From NCBI GenBank assembly GCA_030531555.1, contig JAUNNI010000004.1:1-64000 (forward strand): 64,000 bases of DNA, written 5' to 3'. Shown piece after piece: positions 25,327-34,882 of the stretch. This stretch comes from Eubacteriales bacterium. GTDB taxonomy: Bacteria > Bacillota > Clostridia > Lachnospirales > Lachnospiraceae. A program made the translations under genes and the position numbers. Each line of letters opens with the position of its first letter. The stretch's first letter is position 1. The notes under the pieces were generated by a model. That model was given only the letters and a program-made list of their open reading frames with translations, had not been told where the DNA came from and made no database searches.

Positions 25327-27108
25327 ATGCGTTATGCGGAAGAATTGATTGAGGAAGTCAGAGAGAGAAATGATATCGTGGATGTCATCTCTTCTTATGT
25401 TTCTTTAAAAAAGAAGGGAAGCTCTTACTTTGGACTCTGTCCATTCCATAACGAAAAATCGCCTTCTTTCTCCGTCAGTAGAGAAAAGCAGATGTATTAC
25501 TGTTTTGGTTGTGGACAAGGGGGAAATGTTTATACCTTCCTTATGGAATACAATCGACTGTCTTTCGTGGAAGCCATGCAGGAACTGGCAGACCGTGTTG
25601 GGGTGGAACTTCCACAGCAGGAGCAATCCCCACAGGAAAAGCAGGAAGCAGACACGAAAGTTATTTTAAAAGAAATGAATAAAGCAGCTGCCGTATATTT
25701 TCATTGGCAGCTTCTCCACTCTAAACGTGGGGAAAAAGCCTTGGAATATCTGAATAAGCGTGGAATTACCATGGAGATGATCAAGCATTTTGGACTTGGA
25801 TATGCAGATCTTTATCGGGATGATCTTTATCAATATCTTCGAAAGAAAGGTTATACGGATCAACAGATGAAAGATTCTTCCTTAGTTACCATTGATTCCG
25901 TCAAAGGAAGCTATGATAAGTTTTTTAACCGTGTCATGTTCCCAATCATGGACGTTAACCAGAGAGTTGTCGGCTTTGGTGGTCGTGTTATGGGAGATGG
26001 GGAACCGAAGTATCTAAACTCTAAAGAAACGATCCTCTTTGATAAGGGAAGAAATCTTTATGGATTGAATTATGCCAGAAGAAGCCGCGAAAAGAATATA
26101 ATCCTTTGTGAGGGTTATATGGATGTCATTTCTCTTCATATGGCAGGATTTACCAATGCAGTGGCACCACTTGGAACAGCTTTTACTTCGGGGCAGGCCA
26201 TGCTTTTAAAACGTTATACGGAGGAAGTGATTCTTTCCTTTGACAGTGATGGAGCCGGGATCAAAGCAGCCCTTAGAGCCCTTCCAATTCTCAGGGAAGC
26301 AGGTCTTCGAGGAAAAGTGGTATCCATGAAACCCTACAAAGACCCGGATGAGCTGATTAAACAAGAAGGAAGGGAAGCTTTTATCAAGCGCTTAGAGGAA
26401 GCGGAATCCGGACGAATGTTTGAACTGGTAGTTCTTCACGGACAGTACAATCAAAATGATCCGGAAAGCCGAACCGAATTTATCCGACAGATGGCTCAAA
26501 AATTAGCAGGAATTGAAGAAGCGATGGAGAGATCCACCTACATTAACGCAGCGGCCAACCGTTTTATGGTCAATGAAAAAGATCTGACTAAATTAGTCAA
26601 TCGATATGGAATTGGCTACCAGTATGAGAAGGTCAATGAAACTTATAAAAAGGATCCGGAAACCAGAGAGAAGGCAAAACAGCGAAAAGAAGATATGAAG
26701 GTTCAGCCACAAAGACTTCTTTTAACTTGGCTTATTGAACGTCCTTATATCTATGATTCCATCAAAAAATATGTGGGTCCAAATGATTTTCTTCTTCCGC
26801 TTCATCACAGTGTGGCCATGATGGTTTTCGACCAGTTAGAAAGTGGTCAGGAGATTGTTCCTGCCAGGATCCTTGATAAGTTTACGGATGCGGAAGAACA
26901 GAAAGAAGTGGCAGCTTTGTTTAATGCCCGTCTGAAATACGAGCCGGATGCCGAAAAAGACGACAAAGCATTGACAGACGTGGTGCGTAAAGTGAAAATG
27001 GCCAGCATTGAAGATGAGATGGCAAGAACGGGTGATATCGTTCGTTGGCAGGAGCTGATCACTTTGAAAAATAAAATACAGAAACTTCAGATTCATACGA
27101 ATCTTTAA
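25327..27108 (+). CDS. dnaG: DNA primase
   Basis: A 593-residue primase making RNA primers at the replication fork. The CHC2 zinc finger occupies residues 36-65 (GLCPFHNEKSPSFSVS...YYCFGCGQGGN, with Cys-His-Cys-Cys ligands). The TOPRIM core has ILCEGYMDVISLHMAGF and the acidic DSDGAG. The C-terminal region binds the DnaB helicase and is more divergent, as usual. It starts after GGGGA near the end of the sigma-like gene, so the two are likely co-translated. In many bacteria dnaG is followed by rpoD; here rpoD lies 13 kb away and a sigma paralogue precedes dnaG instead. Confidence 0.97.
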   Translation: MRYAEELIEEVRERNDIVDVISSYVSLKKKGSSYFGLCPFHNEKSPSFSVSREKQMYYCFGCGQGGNVYTFLMEYNRLSFVEAMQELADRVGVELPQQEQSPQEKQEADTKVILKEMNKAAAVYFHWQLLHSKRGEKALEYLNKRGITMEMIKHFGLGYADLYRDDLYQYLRKKGYTDQQMKDSSLVTIDSVKGSYDKFFNRVMFPIMDVNQRVVGFGGRVMGDGEPKYLNSKETILFDKGRNLYGLNYARRSREKNIILCEGYMDVISLHMAGFTNAVAPLGTAFTSGQAMLLKRYTEEVILSFDSDGAGIKAALRALPILREAGLRGKVVSMKPYKDPDELIKQEGREAFIKRLEEAESGRMFELVVLHGQYNQNDPESRTEFIRQMAQKLAGIEEAMERSTYINAAANRFMVNEKDLTKLVNRYGIGYQYEKVNETYKKDPETREKAKQRKEDMKVQPQRLLLTWLIERPYIYDSIKKYVGPNDFLLPLHHSVAMMVFDQLESGQEIVPARILDKFTDAEEQKEVAALFNARLKYEPDAEKDDKALTDVVRKVKMASIEDEMARTGDIVRWQELITLKNKIQKLQIHTNL

Positions 27109-27121
27109 TTTGGAGAATATT

Positions 27122-27862
27122 ATGGATATATCAAAACGATTAAAAACCGTTGCACATGCAGTGACTCCAGGCAAACGCATGGCGGATGTGGGGACGGATC
27201 ATGGGTATGTGCCAATCTATTTGGTAAAAGCAGGAAGATGTCCTGGGGCCATTGCCATGGATATCAATGTCGGTCCTTTGGAGCGCGCCGTACAGCATAT
27301 TGAAGAAGAGGGACTTTCTCATATCATTTCCACAAGACTCAGTGATGGAATGAAAGAATTGAAGCAGGGGGAAGTAGATACCGTTGTCATTGCCGGTATG
27401 GGCGGGGACCTTATGTGTCGAATCCTTACTGCAAGGGAGGACCTCATGGAAGACGGTCTGGAATTTGTCCTGCAGCCTCAGTCGGAATGGTTTAAAGTGA
27501 GACATCTTCTTCATGATCATGGATATGCCATCCGCAAAGAATGGTTTTTAAAAGAAGATGGAAAATACTATGTCATTATGAAGACAGAGCCCGGACAGCA
27601 GAAATTTGACGAAGAATGGCAGTATTCTTACGGTGCTTTTCTGGAAGAAGACTGTGTTTCCATTTATCAGGAATATTTAGAAAAAGAAAAAAAGAAAAAA
27701 GTGGAGATTTCTGCTGGAATTGTCAGCCAGATAAAAAAAGAAGCCTCCCTTATGGAAGACCAGAATACAAAAAATGAGAATAATTTATTAAAAAGAAAAC
27801 AGAGAGTGGAAGAGTTAGAAGGAGAAATCGCACAGATTGATGCTCGCCTTCAGGCACTCTAA
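27122..27862 (+). CDS. trmK: tRNA (adenine-N1) methyltransferase TrmK family
   Basis: A 246-residue class I SAM-dependent methyltransferase with a C-terminal coiled coil. RMADVGTDHGYVPIYLV is the SAM motif I, VVIAGMGGDLMCRIL the catalytic NPPY-equivalent GMGG motif of TrmK/YqfN, which methylates A22 of tRNA. LVLQPQSEWFKVRHLL also matches. An in-frame TTG at 27110 exists, but GGAG ideally precedes the ATG at 27122, only 13 nt after the dnaG stop. The lysine/glutamate-rich tail (about 185-246) forms the helical domain. It converges on rnpB. Confidence 0.92.
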   Translation: MDISKRLKTVAHAVTPGKRMADVGTDHGYVPIYLVKAGRCPGAIAMDINVGPLERAVQHIEEEGLSHIISTRLSDGMKELKQGEVDTVVIAGMGGDLMCRILTAREDLMEDGLEFVLQPQSEWFKVRHLLHDHGYAIRKEWFLKEDGKYYVIMKTEPGQQKFDEEWQYSYGAFLEEDCVSIYQEYLEKEKKKKVEISAGIVSQIKKEASLMEDQNTKNENNLLKRKQRVEELEGEIAQIDARLQAL

Positions 27863-27935
27863 AGTCTGTAATCTGCTGGAAATTTTTATCGAAGTCGGAG
27901 TCTTCTCCGACGAAGGTAAAATATAAGAAAGGATT

Positions 27936-28280
27936 AAGAGCCGGACGATAAGCCGGGTTATGTCGTGAATGATCATCTGTCTGAGCCTGTTGTTGCCAGC
28001 AGGCTTAAGCGACCTACCCGAAAACACCCCGGGCAAGGGTACACGTTTTACATTTGGTCTTGCTTCGGATGGGGTTTACATGGCATCCTCTGTTACCAGA
28101 GAATCGGTGAGCTCTTACCTCGCCTTTCCACCCTTACCAGCACAGGCTGGCGGTATATCTCTGTTGCACTTTCCTTGGAGTCACCTCCACCGGACGTTAT
28201 CCGGCATCCTGCCCTGCGAAGCCCGGACTTTCCTCTCGTTCTCATAAGAGACTAAGCGATCATTTATCCGACTCTGAATC
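27936..28280 (-). ncRNA. rnpB: RNase P RNA, bacterial class
   Basis: The minus strand carries the universal elements of RNase P RNA: GAGGAAAGTCCGGGCTTC near the 5' end, GAAAGTGCAACAGAGA, AAGGGTGGAAAGGCGAGGTAAGAG-type P10-P12 sequence, CCATGTAAACCCC, and ACATAACCCGGCTTA near the 3' end. The ends are closed by helix P1, GAGTCGGA (28274-28267) with TCCGGCTC (27945-27938). Ends are approximate. It makes the catalytic RNA that trims tRNA 5' leaders. The overlapping plus-strand frames (27965-28255) are not genes. It converges on trmK. Confidence 0.95.
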
Positions 28281-28286
28281 TTCCCC

Positions 28287-28315
28287 ATTCTAACAAAGGA
28301 AATCTGAAAAGTCAA
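28287..28315 (-). promoter_or_regulatory. Promoter of rnpB
   Basis: Minus-strand TTGACT (28310-28315), 17-nt spacer, TAGAAT (28287-28292). The predicted start near 28280 fits the 5' end inferred from helix P1. Confidence 0.75.
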
Positions 28316-28416
28316 GGTAAGAAGTTCGTAAGGATTGGAAAAGGAAAATGTGATATTATCTAAATGATTCTTACGGGAAAGGTATTTATGCCCGCTACAG
28401 AAAGGAATATGTAATT

Positions 28417-29136
28417 ATGGAAAAAAATGCGACAATTTTAGTAGTAGATGATGATAAAGAAATTGCAGATCTTGTGGAGATCTATCTTGTAAATGATGGG
28501 TATCAGGTTATCAAGGCATCTGACGGAAAACAATGCCTGGATCTTCTGGCAGAACATCCAGAGGTTCGTATGCTCGTTCTTGATATCATGATGCCAGGCA
28601 TTGATGGTCTTGAAGTATGCAGACGTATCCGCAAGACCAGCAACCTTCCAATTCTTATGCTTTCTGCCAAGGCAGAGGATATGGATAAGATTGTAGGCTT
28701 TGGTACCGGAGCGGATGATTATCTGACAAAACCATTCCATCCATTGGAACTTCTTGCCCGTGTAAAATCCCAGATGAAACGTTACACAACCTTACCAATG
28801 AATGAAGTGGAAAAAGAAACAAAGAGCGATGAGATTACCATTCAGAATCTGACCATCAACAAATCTGCCCATGTGGTGAAAAAAGAGGGGAGAGAGATTG
28901 CTCTCACACCGATTGAATTCGACATTTTATATCTTCTTGCCTCCAATCGTGACCGGGTTTTCAGCACCGATGAGATCTTCGAGCGAGTATGGAATGAGAA
29001 GGTTTATGAAGTAAATAATACAGTTATGGTACATATTAGACGACTCCGTGAGAAGATTGAGGACAATTCCCGCAGTCCAAAGATCTTAAAGACAGTTTGG
29101 GGGGTAGGTTATAAAATTGAAAGCGAATCGATTTAG
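28417..29136 (+). CDS. OmpR/VanR-type response regulator
   Basis: A 239-residue regulator. The receiver domain (1-120) has the acidic pair in VVDDDKEIADL, the phosphoacceptor Asp in MLVLDIMMPGIDG, and conserved Ser/Thr and Lys in MLSAKAED and YLTKPFHP. The winged-helix DNA-binding domain (about 140-237) ends with VMVHIRRLREKIEDNSRSPKILKTVWGVGYKIE. The histidine-kinase frame starts within its last codons (20-nt overlap). Downstream genes in the same direction encode an export-like complex, which is the probable target. Confidence 0.95.
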   Translation: MEKNATILVVDDDKEIADLVEIYLVNDGYQVIKASDGKQCLDLLAEHPEVRMLVLDIMMPGIDGLEVCRRIRKTSNLPILMLSAKAEDMDKIVGFGTGADDYLTKPFHPLELLARVKSQMKRYTTLPMNEVEKETKSDEITIQNLTINKSAHVVKKEGREIALTPIEFDILYLLASNRDRVFSTDEIFERVWNEKVYEVNNTVMVHIRRLREKIEDNSRSPKILKTVWGVGYKIESESI

Positions 29137-30262
29137 GAGTTTTCGATTTAAGATCGTACTCTACATGCTTTTGAGCGTAGCTGCTACGATCGTGACGGAA
29201 ACCATTCTCTTTTTTGGAATATATCTTTATGAAATCCAAATGATGACAGGGCGTTATCGTGAAATCTGGGGAACGGCCAGCAATGGAAGAATATCCTCCA
29301 GCATTCTATCCTTCAACAGCCTGAGTGGAATGGATCTGGCAGTATTGTTAATCTTTTCCATTTTGTTGATGATCCTGTATTTTGTTCTTTTTTCCCATGG
29401 TTTTGTGGTATATGTTCGCGAGATCATTCAGGGGATTGATAAAATGCAAAACGGAAACTTTTCAGAGGAGATTCCGGTCCGTGGAGACGATGAATTTTCC
29501 GAGATTGCCTATTCGATCAATGAGATGAGGAAAAATCTCGAGGAAACCATGACGCAGCAAAAAATGGCAGAACAGACCAAAGATGAGCTGATCACCAATG
29601 TTGCCCATGATTTAAGAACACCGCTCACTTCCATTCTGGGGTATCTGGATCTTCTGATTCAGAAAGATATGCTGACAGAGGAACAACAGCAGAAGTACCT
29701 TGGTATTGTTTCTACCAAGGCCAGACAGCTTGAAACATTGATCAAGGCACTCTTTGATTACACGAGATATGACAAAGACAAGGTGCAGATTAAGAAAGAT
29801 ATTCTGGATCTGAACCTTTTTATGCCACAGTTGGTTGATGAATTTTATCCAAGCTTTATGGATAATCATCTGACTTGTGAGACACATTTTGCAGAAGGAA
29901 CACTCAATATTGAGGCGAATGGAGAACTTTTGGCCAGGGCAATTGGCAATCTTATGTCCAATGCCATCAAATATGGGGCCGATGGAAAGTTAGTTGAAGT
30001 TTATACTGGCCATCTTTCGGACTACGCTTTTGTGGCAGTAGTTAATTATGGAAGAATTATTCCACCGGAAGATTTGGAAAAGATATTTGATAAATTTTAT
30101 CGTGTGGAGAATTCCAGGTCTTTAAAGACAGGAGGCACTGGCTTAGGTCTTGCCATCGCAAAGAATATTGTTAATCTGCACAACGGAAATATTTGGGCAA
30201 TCAGTGGAGAAAATGGAACCAGATTCCAAATTGAGATTCCTCTTGTGATGACAAAATCTTAA
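29117..30262 (+). CDS. Membrane sensor histidine kinase (VanS-like)
   Basis: A 381-residue kinase. TM1 (about 11-36) and TM2 (about 74-98) flank a short 35-40-residue extracytoplasmic loop, followed by HAMP-like IIQGIDKMQNGNFSEEIPVRGDDEFSEIAYSINEM, a H-box NVAHDLRTPLTSILGYLDLL and ATPase motifs N (NLMSNAIKYG), F (IFDKFYRV) and G2 (GGTGLGLAIAK). The TTG start overlaps the regulator gene; an ATG at 29165 would remove half of TM1. A short sensory loop usually means sensing in the membrane or through a transporter partner, and a transporter-like operon lies just downstream. Confidence 0.92.
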   Translation: MKANRFRSFRFKIVLYMLLSVAATIVTETILFFGIYLYEIQMMTGRYREIWGTASNGRISSSILSFNSLSGMDLAVLLIFSILLMILYFVLFSHGFVVYVREIIQGIDKMQNGNFSEEIPVRGDDEFSEIAYSINEMRKNLEETMTQQKMAEQTKDELITNVAHDLRTPLTSILGYLDLLIQKDMLTEEQQQKYLGIVSTKARQLETLIKALFDYTRYDKDKVQIKKDILDLNLFMPQLVDEFYPSFMDNHLTCETHFAEGTLNIEANGELLARAIGNLMSNAIKYGADGKLVEVYTGHLSDYAFVAVVNYGRIIPPEDLEKIFDKFYRVENSRSLKTGGTGLGLAIAKNIVNLHNGNIWAISGENGTRFQIEIPLVMTKS

Positions 30263-30282
30263 TGAAAAAGTAGGAGTAAAAC

Positions 30283-32730
30283 ATGCTTAACGAGTTATTT
30301 CGCAGCTATAAAAAAATAATATTTTTCGTGATGCTTTTAGTCAGCGCGATCATTTTCTGGTTTTTCGGCTTGCGTCGTAACACTGGCAGTTCACAACATG
30401 TGGTTGTCTGGGAAAAGCATGAGTTTAAAAATGGAGGCTATGGCTATCATTTTAAGACAGGTGATCTTACAGGGGATGTGGTTTTTGGTCTCAAAGGTTA
30501 CATGGTAAAGGACAAAACAATCCCAGTGAAGATGACAGTAAGCTCCAAAGAAGAGTTCTCTGGACTGGTAAAAATTAGTGTACCGGGAACAAGCTCTGGA
30601 GGAGTTGCCTATCAATCTGCCGTCCAATGTCAAAAAACAATTCCGACCCAGCTAATTGTCAACATTCCTCAATTGGGCAATGCTTCTTATTTTACTTTCG
30701 AACTTCTAGACCAATATGGGAATGTGTTACTATCTGAAATGGAAATTCCTCCTTACTCTCAGTGGATATCCGAAGAAGAGGATGTGGGAAGTCAGATTTG
30801 TCTTGGAATCCTCAGTAGTAATGTACAGGAATTATCTGCTCTTGATCATCTGACTTTAAGCTCTGAAGACGGTGATGTAACCATACGAACCATTTATTTA
30901 GATGAAGATAGTTTTCCGGTGAATGCAGATGATCTGCAGATGCTTTCCGGACTTTTAGTGGATGACTATAATATTACAAGGTTATCCAAGAAACAGCGGG
31001 GGGTTCTCCTGGATTGGATAAAAGATGGAGGAACCTTCATGGTGGGTACTGGAAAAAATGCTTTTCGTGTGCTGGATCGTATGAAAGAAGAACTGGGAGT
31101 TTCTGTGGATAGAGTGGAAATGTCACGATTGCATTTTGGAAGCAACACCCAGTTTTCCGGGGAGGTCGGACTGTACTTGAGTCAGCTTCATTTTGATGAG
31201 AATGTGGGATGGCGCATGGTGGACTGGTCTACACCCGCTTCTTATTATGAGAGAAATCTGGGCAATGGTAAGGTTCAGATGCTCCGCTTTAGTTTTACCG
31301 ATGAATCATTACATCAGTGGAATCACTATGATAATATGTTGAAATCCCTGATGGAACAGCTTCTCTGTGATGTTTTTGAAGATAGGATCGACCATGAAAA
31401 TGGAATTTGGAATATGGAGATGGCTCTCAATGATTTTGTTACTTCCCAGATGCCAAATGCCTTTTATTATGGTGTGTTTTTCATTGTATACCTTTTCTGT
31501 CTTACTTTCCTTGCTTATTTTGTACTCCGAAGAAAGAAGAAAAGAGAATACATATGGCTTGTGATTCCATGTCTATCCCTCTTTTTCACCTTGGGGATTA
31601 TTTTGAGATCCAGAGGGAATTCGACAAGCTCCATGATGACTCAGAACTCACTCTCAGCCATACGTATTGTGGACAATGAAAGTACGAGAAATGATATCTA
31701 TTTCCTTTATCAAAATGCGGAAGGGGAGAGCAAAACCTTAGATTTCATTCCTTCCATCGATGAAGTGAAACCATTAGATTATGAATACGGACAGGAGCAG
31801 ATTGATTCTACCCGTGTGCGTAAGATTAAAGAAGATTATACCATCAGTCATACCATGGGAGGCTGTCAGCTTTCCTTCACGGAAACGACGCCGGGAACCA
31901 TGCGTATACTTATGATGTCAGAGAATAAATCCATGAATTATGGAGAAAAAACAGATCTTTTTCTTTCGAAACTTGTTGGTGATCATACTTCTTTCCAGGG
32001 AAGTATCGCCAACCAGTCGGACAAAGAATTTGATAAAATTATGGTAATCCGAGGAAATCAATATTGGTGTGGTCAGAATCTGAAAGCCAAAAGCAGTGTT
32101 AAAATAGCAAAGGATGAAGTCCAATGTTGGCCGCAAGAGGAAGAACAGACCGGCTTGTTGTCTTTAGAAGAGACCGATGTGGCCATGCAGGATATGCTGG
32201 ATTATCTGGAAAATCGTTATCTGAAAAATAACACAGATCTCAGTGACTATATTATCATTGGAATTACTCTAAAGGATAATTACCAGCTACTTCGTGGTGG
32301 GGATCACCTGGGTAATCAGGTTTCGATTTATGTGAATCATGTTTTTTGTCAGGCACCGGAAAAAGCAGAGTGTCAGGTGAATATTAATCTGAAATATTTA
32401 AAAGATAATCAGAGCTATCAAGAGTTACAAGAAAAGCTGGCAGAAGAATTAAATGTTGAGGCAAGGTATCAGTTTGATTCAAACCAGCTGATTTGGGCCA
32501 TGGCAAGAAATCAAGACGATTACTCTGGTGAGATTGTTGCTTATAATTACTGGACAGAAAAAAATGACAGTATTTTGTCCAAACCGGGAGATGTAATGAC
32601 CTGCGAAGAGCTGGAGCCATATCTTTCGGAAATGAACGAGATGAAGATTATCTATAAACAAAAAGATATTATGCAGTCGAATCGACTGCCAATTTTATCT
32701 GTTTGGCTGAAAAAAATTGCTAGAAAGTAG
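30283..32730 (+). CDS. Large membrane protein with GATase-like extracytoplasmic domain, ABC-associated
   Basis: An 815-residue membrane protein. TM1 (about 11-29) is followed by a beta-rich domain (30-190) and a Rossmann-like glutaminase-fold region whose signature is LSSEDGDVTIRTIYLDEDSFPVNADDLQMLSGLLVDDY then LSKKQRGVLLDWIKDGGTFMVGTGKN (about 200-262). Two further membrane segments (about 393-415 and 424-445) enclose a basic loop RRKKKREY, and a 370-residue beta-rich domain ends the protein outside the cell. Similar proteins accompany ABC-2 exporters in Clostridia. No active-site Cys-His pair is evident, so the fold is likely structural. It is third in the two-component/ABC operon. Confidence 0.65.
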   Translation: MLNELFRSYKKIIFFVMLLVSAIIFWFFGLRRNTGSSQHVVVWEKHEFKNGGYGYHFKTGDLTGDVVFGLKGYMVKDKTIPVKMTVSSKEEFSGLVKISVPGTSSGGVAYQSAVQCQKTIPTQLIVNIPQLGNASYFTFELLDQYGNVLLSEMEIPPYSQWISEEEDVGSQICLGILSSNVQELSALDHLTLSSEDGDVTIRTIYLDEDSFPVNADDLQMLSGLLVDDYNITRLSKKQRGVLLDWIKDGGTFMVGTGKNAFRVLDRMKEELGVSVDRVEMSRLHFGSNTQFSGEVGLYLSQLHFDENVGWRMVDWSTPASYYERNLGNGKVQMLRFSFTDESLHQWNHYDNMLKSLMEQLLCDVFEDRIDHENGIWNMEMALNDFVTSQMPNAFYYGVFFIVYLFCLTFLAYFVLRRKKKREYIWLVIPCLSLFFTLGIILRSRGNSTSSMMTQNSLSAIRIVDNESTRNDIYFLYQNAEGESKTLDFIPSIDEVKPLDYEYGQEQIDSTRVRKIKEDYTISHTMGGCQLSFTETTPGTMRILMMSENKSMNYGEKTDLFLSKLVGDHTSFQGSIANQSDKEFDKIMVIRGNQYWCGQNLKAKSSVKIAKDEVQCWPQEEEQTGLLSLEETDVAMQDMLDYLENRYLKNNTDLSDYIIIGITLKDNYQLLRGGDHLGNQVSIYVNHVFCQAPEKAECQVNINLKYLKDNQSYQELQEKLAEELNVEARYQFDSNQLIWAMARNQDDYSGEIVAYNYWTEKNDSILSKPGDVMTCEELEPYLSEMNEMKIIYKQKDIMQSNRLPILSVWLKKIARK

Positions 32731-32744
32731 GATAGGGGGCTTTC

Positions 32745-33647
32745 ATGCTGAAATTTCAGAATGTAAGTATATATCAAAAGAAAAGAAAAATTGTGGATAA
32801 TTTAAATCTGGAATTGTCGGATGGGGTGATCTTTGGCCTTGTCGGAAGTGATGAAATTGCGAAAACGGCTATTTTACGTGCGGCTGCAGGTTGTCAGGCA
32901 CCGGAAAAGGGGAGAATTTTTTTAGGAGAGCAATCCGTCTATCCTGTCAAGGATACTTTTCTACACACAGGATATATGACAAAAAACCATGTCTTTTATG
33001 ATCAGCTATCCGTGGAGGAATACTATGAATTGTTCCTGGCTTTGTATAAAGTAAATGGACGATACCGAAAAAGACGTGTGAAAGAGGTTCTCAATCTTTT
33101 GGAGATGGAGCAGTTTTCTGATACACTTTTGGGAGAGATTCCAGAGGAATATAAACCGTTTCTGGCTTTGGGAAAAACGATACTTCATGAGCCTTCCTGG
33201 CTTTTGTTAGATCACCCTTTCCAGGAACTGAATATGTCCTTGAGGAAACGTATGCTTGATGTGCTTGATATGCTTTGGGAACAGGGAATATCTCTTGTTT
33301 TAAGCACAGAGATTTTTCCGGAAATCACGCCAATTATGGAGAATATTGCCGTCATTGAAAATGGGCAGATTGTTTCTAGCGGTACAATCGAGTCGGTATA
33401 TGAAAAGGCTCTTCGTGAGAATCCAATTCGTATGCGTATCTTAGATGGAATGGAGGCTGCATTGCAAGTCTTCCGTCAAAATGATCTGGTCTATCGTGTG
33501 ACGGTGGATCATGAAAGAGTGATGATTTTATTTTCCGGAGGAGATAAGGAAGAGGCTGAGCTGCTCAGTGATCTGATTAAAGCAGGAACGCTGATCCAGA
33601 ATTTCCAAAGAGAGACCATGAATTTGGATCAAATGATATGGGGGTAA
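32745..33647 (+). CDS. ABC transporter ATP-binding protein with degraded catalytic motifs
   Basis: A 300-residue protein with the ABC ATPase fold and order of elements, yet every catalytic motif is altered. Walker A is GSDEIAKT instead of GxxGxGKS/T, losing the last glycine. The signature LSGGQ position reads IPEEYKP. Walker B reads LLLDHPFQELN, with the catalytic glutamate replaced by histidine. The switch-histidine loop reads LSTEIFPEIT, with Glu for His. It follows an 815-residue membrane protein and precedes an ABC-2-type permease by 3 nt. It may bind nucleotide weakly or serve as a structural or regulatory subunit. Confidence 0.82.
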   Translation: MLKFQNVSIYQKKRKIVDNLNLELSDGVIFGLVGSDEIAKTAILRAAAGCQAPEKGRIFLGEQSVYPVKDTFLHTGYMTKNHVFYDQLSVEEYYELFLALYKVNGRYRKRRVKEVLNLLEMEQFSDTLLGEIPEEYKPFLALGKTILHEPSWLLLDHPFQELNMSLRKRMLDVLDMLWEQGISLVLSTEIFPEITPIMENIAVIENGQIVSSGTIESVYEKALRENPIRMRILDGMEAALQVFRQNDLVYRVTVDHERVMILFSGGDKEEAELLSDLIKAGTLIQNFQRETMNLDQMIWG

Positions 33648-33650
33648 TCC

Positions 33651-34514
33651 ATGCTAAATGCAATGTTGAGAGTGGAATTTTTAAGAGAAGGGAGAAGTAT
33701 TCGTCTTCCAATTTTAATTATCTTCATCAATTCTATTCTGGCTTTTATGACAATACTGTTTATCTTTTTTAATAACGAATCAACCCAAGTTGGATATTAT
33801 GCAGGACGATCCACCTTTTTGGCGCAGTTTTTGATTATCAGTACTTTTCAAATTGCAATCATTTTCCTGCTTATGCCCTTTTTTGTTTCTTCCATTGAAG
33901 AAAATGAAGAAAGTATTTCCGACCATCTTCTTATGATTCCGGGGATTGTGAAATACTACGTGGCTTCCAAAGTATATATTTCTGTGGCTACCAGCCTTTT
34001 GGTTTTCGTATCCAGTTTGCCGATTATCTCTTTGTCCTGTATCTACAGTGGACTTAGCTTGATGAAGATGGTAAGACTTTTTGGCACGATTTTCCTTCTG
34101 TCTTTTTGGAGCTCTAGTATTGCAGTTTTCTTCTACAGTTTAGGTGGAAAAGTATTCTTTAGTTTTATCCGAACTATTTTTGCTTATTTTATGTTTTCTT
34201 TTGGCATTATTTTACTGCTGGAAATCATAAGAGCTGCTGATTTGTCCATATCATCTAGTGGGGAGATTTCCGCTGCGGTCCGAAATCTAAGCATGGCTTT
34301 GAATCTATTGAATCCACTGACCGTTTATGCTGGTTATTATGGAAATGTAGTCGGAAATACAGGCTACCTGTCATCTTATTTTGGCAATTATGGAGTGGAC
34401 GTTACAGGAACGACCTTTTCTTTCCTCTATTACAAATTAGCTGCTGTTTTTTGCGGAATGACAGGAGTGGCATTTCTTTACATGTCTGTGCGTTTCTTCC
34501 GCAGAGAAAAATGA
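33651..34514 (+). CDS. ABC-2-type membrane permease
   Basis: A 287-residue integral membrane protein with about six hydrophobic segments (20-45, 64-90, 108-135, 140-165, 170-195 and 255-282). The pattern and the preceding ATPase-like gene indicate an ABC-2 permease, as used to export lipids, antibiotics or polysaccharide. No substrate can be inferred. It is the last gene of the two-component / pseudo-ABC operon and is followed by a strong terminator. Confidence 0.72.
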   Translation: MLNAMLRVEFLREGRSIRLPILIIFINSILAFMTILFIFFNNESTQVGYYAGRSTFLAQFLIISTFQIAIIFLLMPFFVSSIEENEESISDHLLMIPGIVKYYVASKVYISVATSLLVFVSSLPIISLSCIYSGLSLMKMVRLFGTIFLLSFWSSSIAVFFYSLGGKVFFSFIRTIFAYFMFSFGIILLLEIIRAADLSISSSGEISAAVRNLSMALNLLNPLTVYAGYYGNVVGNTGYLSSYFGNYGVDVTGTTFSFLYYKLAAVFCGMTGVAFLYMSVRFFRREK

Positions 34515-34542
34515 TAATAATATAATAGGAATTAGATGAAAG

Positions 34543-34608
34543 TGTTGCCGCAACGCGTTCTTACATCCTTAAAAGGGGATGATGAACCCGTTGCGGCAAC
34601 TTTTTTTG
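34543..34608 (+). terminator. Strong Rho-independent terminator of the two-component/ABC operon
   Basis: A 12-bp perfect stem, GTTGCCGCAACG paired with CGTTGCGGCAAC, encloses an inner hairpin (CATCC with GGATG), and seven T follow. The long loop is unusual for a simple terminator. Confidence 0.85.
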
Positions 34609-34882
34609 TACCTTTTCGGCAGAATACATTTGACTAAGTCTTTTGTCTTTGAAAATGAATATTTTATCGTACGTTTACTTTCTAACATACGGGGCCAAAG
34701 TGTAGATGCGGCTTTCGAATTGGCATCGGGATTGGCGCGAAAGAGCTAAGAAAACTGAACCGAAAGGGTTGATTTCCATAAGAAAGGATCCCTCATAACA
34801 AAAATATCATGCCCCCTCCTTTTTTTCGTTGTTTTTTACATATTTTATGGGGAGACTGACAAAAATCTGTAGAAATCATAGG
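34609..34882. other. Intergenic region with a structured but unexplained segment
   Basis: No gene is seen in 34515-35022 (508 nt). Within it 34690-34825 is GC-richer than its surroundings and can form GATGC with GCATC, AACC-GAAAG-GGTT, and a long-range GGGGC with GCCCC, ending in CCTCCTTTTTTT. That resembles a small structured RNA or leader with a terminator, but no known riboswitch class fits. No good promoter of its own is visible. Confidence 0.3.

Noticed and set aside
27965..28255. Open frames on the plus strand
   Set aside because: They lie on the antisense strand of rnpB, whose conserved RNA elements explain the sequence.
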